NCBI GenBank assembly: GCA_910578335.1
Contig: CAJTPU010000006.1
Location: 62,001 to 126,000 of the forward strand
DNA from: an uncultured Lachnospiraceae bacterium
GTDB lineage: Bacteria > Bacillota > Clostridia > Lachnospirales > Lachnospiraceae
Direction: 5' to 3'
DNA: 64,000 nt
In this document: in pieces, positions 15,518 to 23,217 of the stretch
Position numbering within the stretch: position 1 is the first letter of the stretch
Layout of the letters: each line of letters starts with the position of its first letter
Notes under the pieces: generated by a model
What the model was told of the DNA's origin: nothing
Database searches by the model: none
The model's input: the letters and a program-made list of their open reading frames with translations, nothing else
Translations under genes and position numbers: made by a program

Positions 15518-17209
15518 ATGATTGAATATGGCAGAAGAAAAATTCGTCTGGGTGATGCACTGGTAAAAGACGGCATGATTAGCGAGGAACAGCTTCAGAA
15601 AGCACTGGAGCTCCAAAAAGGGAGCGGCAGGAAGCTGGGCGAAACCTTGATAGACGCCGGAATGGTGACAGAAGAAAATATAGCCAAGGTACTCAGCAAG
15701 CAGCTTGGTTATGAAAGTATAGATTTGCAGAATATTTCTATCTCGAAAGATGTATTGGATTTGGTGACGCCCTCCGTGTTGAAGAAAAACAGGGTGATTC
15801 CCATAGAGTATGCACCGGACAACATGAACATTCTGCGTGTTGCCATGGCAGACCCGCTGGATTTGGATGCGATGGATGATATTTCTATTATCACAGGCTG
15901 TCAGGTGGAGCCGCTGGTATCCACACCTCGAAATGTCATGCTGGCAATAGACCGTTTTTACGGACAGGCGGAAGTGGCTACTGCGTTGGAGGATTATGCC
16001 AAGGAGCGCTTAATTGTGGAGGAGGAGGATGCATTCAGCGAAGACATCAACAATTCCCCCATTGTTATTCTCGTAAAAGAAATGATTGAAAAAGCGGCAA
16101 GGCAGCGCGCCTCCGATATTCACATTGAGCCGCTTGAGAAAAAGGTACGGGTACGTTATCGTATTGACGGCGCGCTTTATGAGAAAGGAAGATATGATGT
16201 GCGTATCCTGCCGGCGATGGTAGCGCGTGTCAAGATTATCGGCGGCATGGATATCTCGGAGAAAAGAAAACCGCAGGACGGTCGAATTACGCAGATTGTG
16301 GACAGAACGGAATATGATATCCGTGTATCCATTCTTCCCACTGTGTATGGGGAAAAAATTGTTATGCGTCTTGCCTCCAAGAATGCCCTCAACCGCGAAA
16401 AGAGCCAGCTCGGACTAAAGCCGACCGAGATGCAGCAGTTTGACCATATTTTGAAAAATCCCCATGGCATCCTCCTTGTAACGGGACCTACCGGAAGCGG
16501 TAAGTCTACCACTCTTTATACGGCACTCAGCGAATTGAACACAGAGGATGTAAATATTATCACAGTAGAAGACCCTGTGGAGGCAAATATAGACGGAATC
16601 AATCAGGTTCAGGTAAATCCGAAGGCAAACCTGACCTTTGCCAGTGCGCTGCGTTCTATTCTGCGTCAGGACCCCGATATCATTATGATTGGTGAAATTC
16701 GTGACCAGGAGACGGCGGGAATTGCCGTACAGGCTTCCATCACAGGGCATCTTGTGGTGAGTACCCTGCACACCAACTCCTCCGCCAGCACCATTACCCG
16801 TTTGGCGGATATGGGTGTAGAGCCGTATCTGATAGCGGATTCCGTGGTAGGCGTTATTGCGCAGCGTCTGGTGAGAAGACTTTGCCCCAATTGTAAGAAA
16901 CCGCATATTGTAACAGAAGAGGAAGCGGAGATTCTGGGCGTAAAAGCGGAAGAGCAGGTGCAGATATACGAGCCTTGCGGTTGTCCGCAATGCGACAATA
17001 TGGGTTACAAAGGCCGTATCGGTGTGTATGAGATTATGGAAATGTCACAGGATTTAAAGACTATCATCAGCAAAAATGGTTCTGCTGAAGCAATCAAGGA
17101 GCAGGCGATGAAGAATGGTATGCATACATTGCGTATGAGCGCGTCGGAATATGTACTTTCCGGTATCACTTCTTTTAATGAGATGATGAAGGTTTCCTTT
17201 GACTTGTAA
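15518..17209 (+). CDS. pilB: Type IV pilus extension ATPase PilB (GspE family) with MshEN c-di-GMP motif
   Basis: PilB is the cytoplasmic hexameric ATPase that drives pilin polymerisation. In the 563-residue protein, residues 10-33 (RLGDALVKDGMISEEQLQKA and on to Gln) and 39-62 (KLGETLIDAGMVTEENIAKV and on to Gln) form two 24-residue units separated by exactly five residues. This is the layout of the MshEN cyclic-di-GMP-binding motif. Next come the linker, IHIEPLEKKVRVRYRIDG, Walker A GPTGSGKSTTLYTAL, the Asp box VEDPVEA, Walker B IIMIGEIRDQETA and His box HLVVSTLHTN. A tetracysteine zinc site (CPNC near residue 457, then CGCPQC) sits in the C-domain. The AGGGGAAGG site precedes ATG 15518. 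Confidence 0.95.
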   Translation: MIEYGRRKIRLGDALVKDGMISEEQLQKALELQKGSGRKLGETLIDAGMVTEENIAKVLSKQLGYESIDLQNISISKDVLDLVTPSVLKKNRVIPIEYAPDNMNILRVAMADPLDLDAMDDISIITGCQVEPLVSTPRNVMLAIDRFYGQAEVATALEDYAKERLIVEEEDAFSEDINNSPIVILVKEMIEKAARQRASDIHIEPLEKKVRVRYRIDGALYEKGRYDVRILPAMVARVKIIGGMDISEKRKPQDGRITQIVDRTEYDIRVSILPTVYGEKIVMRLASKNALNREKSQLGLKPTEMQQFDHILKNPHGILLVTGPTGSGKSTTLYTALSELNTEDVNIITVEDPVEANIDGINQVQVNPKANLTFASALRSILRQDPDIIMIGEIRDQETAGIAVQASITGHLVVSTLHTNSSASTITRLADMGVEPYLIADSVVGVIAQRLVRRLCPNCKKPHIVTEEEAEILGVKAEEQVQIYEPCGCPQCDNMGYKGRIGVYEIMEMSQDLKTIISKNGSAEAIKEQAMKNGMHTLRMSASEYVLSGITSFNEMMKVSFDL

Positions 17210-17248
17210 TAAAAAGATTGCTTTGAATGAAAGAAATAAAGACGGGAC

Positions 17249-17282
17249 AAGGCATTGGCGGAAAAGTTTGCCGGTGCCTTTT
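17249..17282 (+). terminator. Probable terminator after pilB
   Basis: AAGGCA (17249-17254) and GGC (17257-17259) pair with GCC (17270-17272) and TGCCTT (17275-17280), followed by TT. It would stop pilB transcripts before they run into the antisense of the next gene. Confidence 0.65.
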
Positions 17283-17318
17283 ACCTGAAAATCCGGAGCT
17301 TTTATGAAGATATAGCGT

Positions 17319-17831
17319 TTAAGCCAATTTTTGCAGCTTTTCACTGTGTGCCGAAACGGTTTTTTTGAGCAAATCGACGTCAGCAAAAACAGCCTCCATC
17401 TTGTCGCTATAGAGTCTGTAGCGGTCATACGTACTGGTATAGCAGGACGTAATATTATTAAGCTGCGGCATTATTATGTTTTCCTGATACAGCTTCATCT
17501 GATGCTGATTGTCCTTTACGACTTGCAGTTCGTCCTTTACGGTTTGCAGCTCGTCCTTTACGGTTTGCAGCTCGTCCTTTACGGTTTGCAGTTCGTCCTT
17601 TACGGTTTGCAGCTCGCCTTTTACGATTTGCAGTTCGCTCTTTACGGTTTGCAGTTCGCCTTTTACGATATGCAGTTCGTTTTTTACGATATGCAGTTCG
17701 TCTTCTACATGCTGCACGCTGTCCTTTACGATTTGCAGTTCGTCCTCTACGTGTTGCAGTCTGTCTTGCAGCGGCTGCAGTTTTTGGTCTAACAGGTCGG
17801 ATATGCCGGATAATAATTCATTGTTGCGCAT
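17319..17831 (-). CDS. Heptad-repeat coiled-coil protein encoded by a minisatellite
   Basis: This 170-residue protein lies antisense inside the pilus locus. Residues 25-108 are twelve consecutive 7-residue units of the form LQTVKDE, with variants such as LHIVKNE and LQIVKGE; Leu and Val fall on the a and d positions of a near-ideal coiled coil. The C-terminal 62 residues are not repetitive and have a final amphipathic helix (VDLLKKTVSAHSEKLQKL). There is no signal peptide or membrane segment. AAAGGAG nine bases before ATG and an extended -10 promoter upstream support expression. A link to pili rests only on position between pilB and pilC. The function is unknown. Confidence 0.75.
   Translation of the reverse strand: MRNNELLSGISDLLDQKLQPLQDRLQHVEDELQIVKDSVQHVEDELHIVKNELHIVKGELQTVKSELQIVKGELQTVKDELQTVKDELQTVKDELQTVKDELQVVKDNQHQMKLYQENIIMPQLNNITSCYTSTYDRYRLYSDKMEAVFADVDLLKKTVSAHSEKLQKLA
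17508..17759 (-). repeat. 21-bp tandem repeat array (12 units, coding)
   Basis: Twelve 21-bp units encode the heptads of the coiled-coil gene. The units read on the plus strand as CTCGTCCTTTACGGTTTGCA plus G, with several near-identical copies at 17528-17612 and more diverged copies at both ends. Since 21 is a multiple of 3 and the units lack stops, other frames stay open too; these are shadows. Confidence 0.9.
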
Positions 17832-17864
17832 ATGGAATGTCTCCTTTCTTTTGTAGTGGTTTGT

Positions 17865-17893
17865 AGTATACCATAGGTTTCAGATAAAGTCTA
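17865..17893 (-). promoter_or_regulatory. Promoter for the coiled-coil gene (extended -10)
   Basis: On the minus strand TATACT (complement of 17865-17870), preceded by TGG as an extended -10, lies 17 bases from TAGACT (complement of 17888-17893). It stands 34 bases upstream of the start codon. Confidence 0.6.
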
Positions 17894-17970
17894 CAAAAAT
17901 TTCGATAATTTTTTAACTGGTAAACAGAATGCAGGAAACGTTGGAAAAAGGATTTGGGGGGGAGGAAGAT

Positions 17971-18138
17971 ATGCAGAAACAGGAATTGCGCAAGGGGTGG
18001 AATTTGTGGAATTTTTCCCGAAAGGTGCACGATAGATGGTTAATTCGTATAATATGTTTCACTTTAAATAACGAAAAAATAAGAAAATATGTAAAAAAAT
18101 CCATAAAAACAGCTAGAGAATGTTGCTTTTTTTGGTGA
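17971..18138 (+). CDS. Possible small basic protein (55 residues)
   Basis: The 397-base gap between the coiled-coil gene and pilC holds this short frame. ATG 17971 follows GGGAGG with a 5-base spacer, a strong ribosome binding site. The 55-residue product is rich in Lys and Arg, with a hydrophobic patch WLIRIICFTLNN, and ends CCFFW. I recognise no family. It overlaps the pilC promoter at its 3' end, and codon use cannot decide at this length. It may be chance; the rest of the gap shows only the two promoters listed. Confidence 0.3.
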   Translation: MQKQELRKGWNLWNFSRKVHDRWLIRIICFTLNNEKIRKYVKKSIKTARECCFFW

Positions 18139-18151
18139 ATAGTGTTAAAAT
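18123..18151 (+). promoter_or_regulatory. Sigma-A promoter for pilC and the pilus genes that follow
   Basis: TTGCTT (18123-18128) and TAAAAT (18146-18151) are 17 bases apart, 77 bases before pilC. A second promoter here is needed because the minus-strand gene interrupts the locus. Confidence 0.7.
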
Positions 18152-18228
18152 GTTTACTATACAAAGTAATACTATGTGAAGAGTAAAGGACGAAACTTAC
18201 GTAAATACAGGATTCGAGGGGGATATCA

Positions 18229-19443
18229 ATGGCAGCTTACGGCTATGAAGCGCTGGATAAGGCAGGTAAGACGATAAAGGGGAGTATAGATGCCGACACC
18301 ATAGACAAAGCGAAGTCGGAATTAAAGCAGCAGGGCTACACGCTTTTAAGTATTAAAGAGCAGAGCCTGCTGACAAGGGACTTAAATATTGAAATCGGGG
18401 GATATCCCAAGCCCCGCGATTTGAGTGTGTTCTGCCGACAGTTTGTCAGTATGACGAGAGCAGGCGTGTCTATTTTGGAGGCGCTTAAGATGCTCAGCGA
18501 GCAGACGGAGAACAAGCAGCTCAAAAAGGCTGTGGAGGGCGTCCGCGTCAGTGTGGAAAAGGGCGAGACGCTGGCACGCTCTTTGAAGGAGCATCCCAAG
18601 GTATTTCCTGAGCTTATGGTCAATATGGTGGCGGCAGGCGAATCGTCGGGCAGTCTGGATGTCGCTTTGGAACGTATGGCACTCCAGTTTGAAAAGGCAA
18701 ATAAGACAAGGGCACTGGTGAAAAAGGCGATGATGTACCCGATTATCGTCTGTATCGTGGCTGTTGTGGTAGTAATTGTTATGCTGGTAGTGATAATCCC
18801 AAATTATGCGGATATGTTTACACAATTGGGAACCGACTTGCCGGGTATTACGTTGGCGGTACAGGCAGCGAGCAATTTTATTATTGATTACTGGTACATA
18901 TTGGCTCCTGTGATAATCGTTCTCGCGATTTTGTTAAAGATGTTTTCTCAGACGGATATGGGTAAGCATGTTTTTCATGGTCTTCAGCTTCGGATTCCGG
19001 CACTGAAAAACCTAAAGGTAAAGCAGGCTTCTTCTCAGATGGCGCGTACCATGAGCACCTTGCTTGCGGCGGGCGTTCCCCTTATCGAGGCGGTGGAAAT
19101 CGTCGGAAATACCATGGACAATGTCTACTTTAGGGAGGCAATGGATACCTGTAAAAACGAGATTATCATCGGACAGCCGCTTTCACGCCCGCTAGAGGAG
19201 ACAGGGCTGTTCCCGCCCATGGTGTATCACATGGTTCGTATCGGCGAGGAATCCGGCAATACGGAGGAGATGCTCAATAAGCTGGCGGATTATTATGATG
19301 AAGAGGTGGAAATGGCAGTGCAGACCCTGATGGCAGCGATGGAGCCTTTGATTATCGTAGTGCTTGCTGTCATTGTAGGCGTGCTGGTTGCAGCGTGTAT
19401 GGCGCCCATGCTCTCCATGTATGGGGCAATGGAAAATCTGTAA
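18229..19443 (+). CDS. pilC: Type IV pilus inner-membrane platform protein PilC (GspF family)
   Basis: PilC is the membrane platform that couples the PilB motor to pilin insertion. The 404-residue protein has the N-terminal segment YGYEALDKAGKTIKGSIDAD, then two GspF domains. The first has FCRQFVSMTRAGVSILEAL and AAGESSGSLDVALERMA, the second SSQMARTMSTLLAAGVPLIEA and RIGEESGNTEEMLNKLADYY. Membrane helices lie near residues 165-190, 218-242 and at the C-terminus. GAGGGGGAT precedes ATG 18229. It is the first gene of the second pilus transcript. Confidence 0.95.
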   Translation: MAAYGYEALDKAGKTIKGSIDADTIDKAKSELKQQGYTLLSIKEQSLLTRDLNIEIGGYPKPRDLSVFCRQFVSMTRAGVSILEALKMLSEQTENKQLKKAVEGVRVSVEKGETLARSLKEHPKVFPELMVNMVAAGESSGSLDVALERMALQFEKANKTRALVKKAMMYPIIVCIVAVVVVIVMLVVIIPNYADMFTQLGTDLPGITLAVQAASNFIIDYWYILAPVIIVLAILLKMFSQTDMGKHVFHGLQLRIPALKNLKVKQASSQMARTMSTLLAAGVPLIEAVEIVGNTMDNVYFREAMDTCKNEIIIGQPLSRPLEETGLFPPMVYHMVRIGEESGNTEEMLNKLADYYDEEVEMAVQTLMAAMEPLIIVVLAVIVGVLVAACMAPMLSMYGAMENL

Positions 19444-19453
19444 ATTATGAATT

Positions 19454-19482
19454 AAATGCCGTCGGGTAGGGACGCGGCGTTT
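19454..19482 (+). other. Hairpin between pilC and the pilin gene
   Basis: AAATGCCGT (19454-19462) and GCGGCGTTT (19474-19482) can pair over nine positions with two G-U pairs. No T tract follows. It may protect or process the pilin mRNA; this is a weak call. Confidence 0.35.
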
Positions 19483-19523
19483 AAGATAAATATGAATAAA
19501 ATGAGTAAAAGGAGACGAGAGTT

Positions 19524-19919
19524 ATGAAAAAGGACAACAAAGGTTTTTCACTGGTGGAGTTAATTATCGTTATCGCCATTATGGCAGTACTGATTGGTAT
19601 TTTGGCACCGCAGTATCTGAAGTTTGTTAGACGTTCAAGGATATCTACAGATATAACCAATGCGGAAGAAATTGCAACGGCTATCAATGTGGCAATTTCT
19701 GATGCTGAACTTACTTTGCCGGCAGCAGGCACTACTGCAACTCTGACTAATGCACAGATAGCAGGAATAAGCAACATGCCTGCGTTACAGGGTTCTAAGT
19801 TGGATACTACGCTTGATGAAACTGCCTGGACAGCGGTACTTGATGAAAATGGAGTCCAATCAGTATCGTTAGGTGGAACTCAAATTTGGCCTACACCGGC
19901 AGACGATTGGGCAAACTAA
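19524..19919 (+). CDS. pilA: Type IV major pilin
   Basis: The 131-residue prepilin has a short leader MKKDNKG and is cut before Phe8, giving FSLVELIIVIAIMAVLIGIL with Glu at +5 and a C-terminus of the helix in YLKFVRRSR. The mature protein is only 124 residues, small for a major pilin, with no cysteines; the globular part is rich in Thr, Ala and Asp. AAAGGAG precedes ATG 19524. Its place just after pilC, and its being the shortest and simplest of the five pilins here, mark it as the main subunit. It could instead be a pseudopilin. Confidence 0.9.
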   Translation: MKKDNKGFSLVELIIVIAIMAVLIGILAPQYLKFVRRSRISTDITNAEEIATAINVAISDAELTLPAAGTTATLTNAQIAGISNMPALQGSKLDTTLDETAWTAVLDENGVQSVSLGGTQIWPTPADDWAN

Positions 19920-19946
19920 TTACTTGACACTTGAAAGGACACTCCC

Positions 19947-20720
19947 ATGCTGACACCAATCCCTACGTCACTGAAAATCTTTCTTTACATAATTATCTTC
20001 CTCTACGGAATCGTTATCGGCAGCTTCATCGACGTATGTATCTGCCGGATTCCGAAAAAGGAGAATATTGTGAAGGTGCGTTCCCACTGCGAGAGCTGTG
20101 GCTACCAGTTAAAATGGTATGATTTAATACCGGTTTTCAGTTATTTGTGCCTGGGAGGAAAATGTCGTAAATGTAAAGAGAAAATATCCGTTTGGCACCC
20201 CCTTTTGGAGGTGTCAAACGGGCTTCTTTACATTTTAATCTTTACTGTCTGCAATATAAGCGTAGAATCCCTACTCTACTGCTTGGCAGGCAGCGCACTT
20301 TTAGGTCTTTCCGTCATTGATTTTAAAACCTGTGAGATTCCGGTGGGGTTCAATATTTTTATTGGTGTGCTGGGCGTTATTAGGGTACTGACGGATTTGC
20401 AGAACTGGCATTTGTATGTGATAGGATTCGCGGCAGTCAGTGCTTTTCTCTACTTATTATATGTGCTTTCTAAGGGAAGAGCGATAGGCGGCGGCGATAT
20501 CAAGCTGATGGCGGCGTGCGGGCTGCTTATCGGCTGGAAATTGATTATTTTAGCTTTTTTAATCGGATGTATTTTGGGCTCTGTCGTCCATATCATCCGT
20601 ATGAAGGTTTCGGGGGAGGGGCATGTGCTTGCCATGGGACCTTACTTATCCATCGGGGTTATGATTGCCGCCCTGTGGGGGAATATATTCCTGACATGGT
20701 ATTTTGGCGTTCTGCTTTGA
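19947..20720 (+). CDS. pilD: Prepilin peptidase / N-methyltransferase PilD
   Basis: PilD is the membrane aspartic protease that cuts the leader of all prepilins here and N-methylates the new N-terminus. The 257-residue protein has several transmembrane helices. The N-terminal GIVIGSFIDVCICRIP, the cytoplasmic zinc site HCESCGYQL with KCRKCKEKIS, and both catalytic aspartates in LSVIDFKTCEIP and AIGGGDIKLMAA are visible. AAAGGAC precedes ATG 19947. It starts 27 bases after the pilin stop. Confidence 0.95.
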   Translation: MLTPIPTSLKIFLYIIIFLYGIVIGSFIDVCICRIPKKENIVKVRSHCESCGYQLKWYDLIPVFSYLCLGGKCRKCKEKISVWHPLLEVSNGLLYILIFTVCNISVESLLYCLAGSALLGLSVIDFKTCEIPVGFNIFIGVLGVIRVLTDLQNWHLYVIGFAAVSAFLYLLYVLSKGRAIGGGDIKLMAACGLLIGWKLIILAFLIGCILGSVVHIIRMKVSGEGHVLAMGPYLSIGVMIAALWGNIFLTWYFGVLL

Positions 20721-20790
20721 TACCGCCGCAGGGGTTTTTTGATAAAAATCATGCGGAGATTGGGAAAGAAGGAAATGGAAAGGGGTATTT

Positions 20791-22497
20791 ATGGCTAAGA
20801 TACTAAGCATTGAAGTCGGATATGCACTGACAAGGATATGCGAAATGGATTATCGGAGTAAGAATCCGAAAGTATATAAATATTTTAACGTGCCGACGCC
20901 GCAGGGGGCAATGAGCGACGGCTTTTTGGCGGATAATGAGGATTTTGTAGCAGTAATCAAGGATGCTCTTGTGGAGCATAAGGTAAAGACAAAACAGGTA
21001 GTATTTTCCATTACTTCCAGCAAGATTGCAACCAGAGAAGTCATGGTGCCCATGGTAAAACCGAATCAGATGGATGCGATGGTAAAGGCAAACGCATCTG
21101 ACTATTTTCCGATTGATTTGACAGAATATGAACTCGCCCACCTAATCTTAGGTGTGGAGAAGGGTGAAGATAAAGCAGACCGCTATAAGGTGCTGGTGAT
21201 GGCAGCAGGAAAAAGCCTGATAGCGGGCTATGAAAGATTTGCGGCGCAGTTGGGACTGCGTCTTGTGGCTCTCGACTACGCGGGCAGCAGTGTCTACCAG
21301 CTTATGAAGGCAGAGTGCAGTGAAGACACGGAGATGATTATCAAGATAGAGGAGCGTTCCACCAATGCGCTGGTTATCAGCGGGCAGAGCCTTGTTCTGC
21401 AGCGCAATATCGTCTATGGTATTGACGAGGCGGTGCAGGTGCTTGGGCATGGCTCGGAGCATGGGGAAGTGGGCTACAGGGAGGTGCTAGAGCTTTTAAA
21501 GAGAAAGACCTGTATCAAGGTTGCACTAAGCCCCGAGACCAGAATCATTGAGGCTGATGATGAGATGGACGAGAGTGAGCGGATTGCAGAAGCAAAGCGG
21601 AGGCTGACGGAATCGCTGGCGCCTTTTGTGGGCAATGTGGCTCGTGTTGTGGATTTGTACAATTCCAAAAACGTGGATAATCCGATTAAGCGAGTTAGGA
21701 TTGTGGGACTTGGCGGCGACATCAGCGGGCTTTCCAAGCTCTTTACCAATGAGCTGGGCATCAAGACTACCGTGATGGGAAGTCTTGATAATATGGATTT
21801 GAGCCATGCGGACGGCGAAGGAAGCCCCGGTCTTTATGTGGCATGTTTTGGTGCGACGATTGCGCCGGTAGGCTTTATTAATGAGGAAAAGAAAAAGCAG
21901 GATGCGCAGGAAATGAATTACCGCAATGTGGCGATTCTCTCCGGTATTTTCTTTGTAGTGGCGGCGGCAGCGCTCTGCGTCCTTTCCATTACAAGATACA
22001 ATGAGGCAAAAGAGGAGGAGACGCGTCTTGCAAGGCTGGAGGCAGAATACGGACCTGCAGAAAATGTTTACAATACGTATAATCAGATTCAGAATGTATA
22101 CCGCGAGGTGGAAAACGGACATAAACTGACGGAAGGCCCCAATGACAATCTGATTGCCTTTTTGGAAGAATTGGAGAAGAAACTGCCGGCAAGCGCGCAG
22201 TTGACCGAGTTTTCTTCCAACAGCGAGCAGGCGGTGCTGACCATGAAGGTGGATGATAAGGAGCAGGCAGCAAAGATTATTCAGACGCTCAGAGGCTTTA
22301 GCAGCGTGCTGGATGTCTCAATCGGGGCGGTTGACAGAGAGGATGTGGAGGCAGCCGCAGCAGAAGCGGAAGAAACAGGAGAGCCGAAGGTAATCTTTAG
22401 TATTATATGTACCTATTATCCGATTGTGATTGAAGAGGTACAGCAGCCGCAGCAGACCGTGCAGCCGGTTGAAGATGATTTGAGTACATTAGAGTAA
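20791..22497 (+). CDS. pilM: PilM-PilN fusion protein of the pilus alignment complex
   Basis: The 568-residue protein joins two usually separate pilus proteins. Residues 1-360 are PilM, the actin-like cytoplasmic ATPase fold: AKILSIEVGYALTRI, AMVKANASDYFPIDL, GIDEAVQVLG and VRIVGLGGDISGLSKLF. Residues 361-378 include GFINEEKKK, a likely remnant of the conserved PilN start INLLP. Residues 379-400 are a single transmembrane helix, and 401-568 are a periplasm-side-type PilN domain with coiled coil and an LEELEKKLPASAQLTEF stretch. AAAGGGG precedes ATG 20791. The reading frame is continuous with no sign of a frameshift, so this is a true fusion. A PilO-like gene follows at once. Confidence 0.88.
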   Translation: MAKILSIEVGYALTRICEMDYRSKNPKVYKYFNVPTPQGAMSDGFLADNEDFVAVIKDALVEHKVKTKQVVFSITSSKIATREVMVPMVKPNQMDAMVKANASDYFPIDLTEYELAHLILGVEKGEDKADRYKVLVMAAGKSLIAGYERFAAQLGLRLVALDYAGSSVYQLMKAECSEDTEMIIKIEERSTNALVISGQSLVLQRNIVYGIDEAVQVLGHGSEHGEVGYREVLELLKRKTCIKVALSPETRIIEADDEMDESERIAEAKRRLTESLAPFVGNVARVVDLYNSKNVDNPIKRVRIVGLGGDISGLSKLFTNELGIKTTVMGSLDNMDLSHADGEGSPGLYVACFGATIAPVGFINEEKKKQDAQEMNYRNVAILSGIFFVVAAAALCVLSITRYNEAKEEETRLARLEAEYGPAENVYNTYNQIQNVYREVENGHKLTEGPNDNLIAFLEELEKKLPASAQLTEFSSNSEQAVLTMKVDDKEQAAKIIQTLRGFSSVLDVSIGAVDREDVEAAAAEAEETGEPKVIFSIICTYYPIVIEEVQQPQQTVQPVEDDLSTLE

Positions 22498-22510
22498 GGG
22501 GGGAGCAGAC

Positions 22511-23215
22511 GTGAAGAAGACAACGGCAAAACAGGTTATGACATATGTGCTGGCATTGGGCTTTGTAGTGCTCCTTGCAGTATATTTTCTGGTATATAAA
22601 TCTTATAATGACAAGGCTGCGGCGCTGGAAAAAAGCAATGTCACAAAGGCACAGCGTGTCGCCGAGCTGAAGGTGTTTTATGACAATCTGGGTACCTACA
22701 ATCAGGAAATAGCGCAGTATCAGGCGCAGATTGCGGCATGGCTGGATGAGTTTCCGTCAGATGTCAAGGAAGAGGATATCATTGTGCTGGCGCTCGATAC
22801 GGAGAAAACCGCTTTTGTGGGGTATACCAATATCAATATAAACGGCAGGGAGGCACTTCGGACGATTCCGGCGGCGACGATGCAGCTCGCCAAGATGGAG
22901 AACCTGACACAGGATGTTATTTTTGTGGAGAGAACCGTCAGCTATGTGAATATAACGGATTATTTTAATCTGAAAAAATGCGTGGAAACCATTAACAACA
23001 GTACCGACAGGCTGACTATCAGCAATATTACTTACAGCAAAAACGAGGAGACCGGCGAGCTGGAGGGAACGATTGAAGTGACCTTTTATTCCGTTCAGGG
23101 AACCGGTAAGGAATATGTACCGCAGGATTTAAAGGAATATGAAAGCGGTCTTGCAAATCTTTTTGGCACGGCAACGGTAACAGAGGAGCCGGATAGTGAA
23201 GAAGGTGCAGAGTAA
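22511..23215 (+). CDS. pilO: PilO-like pilus alignment protein
   Basis: The 234-residue protein has one N-terminal transmembrane helix (residues about 9-28), then a coiled-coil segment (about 30-85) and a small alpha/beta domain, with NSTDRLTISNITYSKNEETG as its likely ferredoxin-like core. This is the topology of PilO, which pairs with PilN. It begins with GTG 22511, preceded by AAGGGGGGAGC, 13 bases after the PilM-PilN stop. Sequence identity to PilO is not obvious by eye, so the call relies on topology and order. The C-terminus is acidic (EEPDSEEGAE). Confidence 0.72.
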   Translation: MKKTTAKQVMTYVLALGFVVLLAVYFLVYKSYNDKAAALEKSNVTKAQRVAELKVFYDNLGTYNQEIAQYQAQIAAWLDEFPSDVKEEDIIVLALDTEKTAFVGYTNININGREALRTIPAATMQLAKMENLTQDVIFVERTVSYVNITDYFNLKKCVETINNSTDRLTISNITYSKNEETGELEGTIEVTFYSVQGTGKEYVPQDLKEYESGLANLFGTATVTEEPDSEEGAE

Positions 23216-23217
23216 TC

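Noticed and set aside
17331..17856. Long open frames on the plus strand with repeated LYGLQ or SFTVCSS units
   Set aside because: They are other readings of the 21-bp repeats. A 21-base unit without stops keeps all frames open. The minus-strand frame alone has a ribosome binding site, a promoter and a sensible heptad product.
17832..18228. Cyclic-di-GMP riboswitch ahead of pilC
   Set aside because: Clostridial pili genes sometimes have one, but I could not find its conserved core segments here or in the pilB leader.
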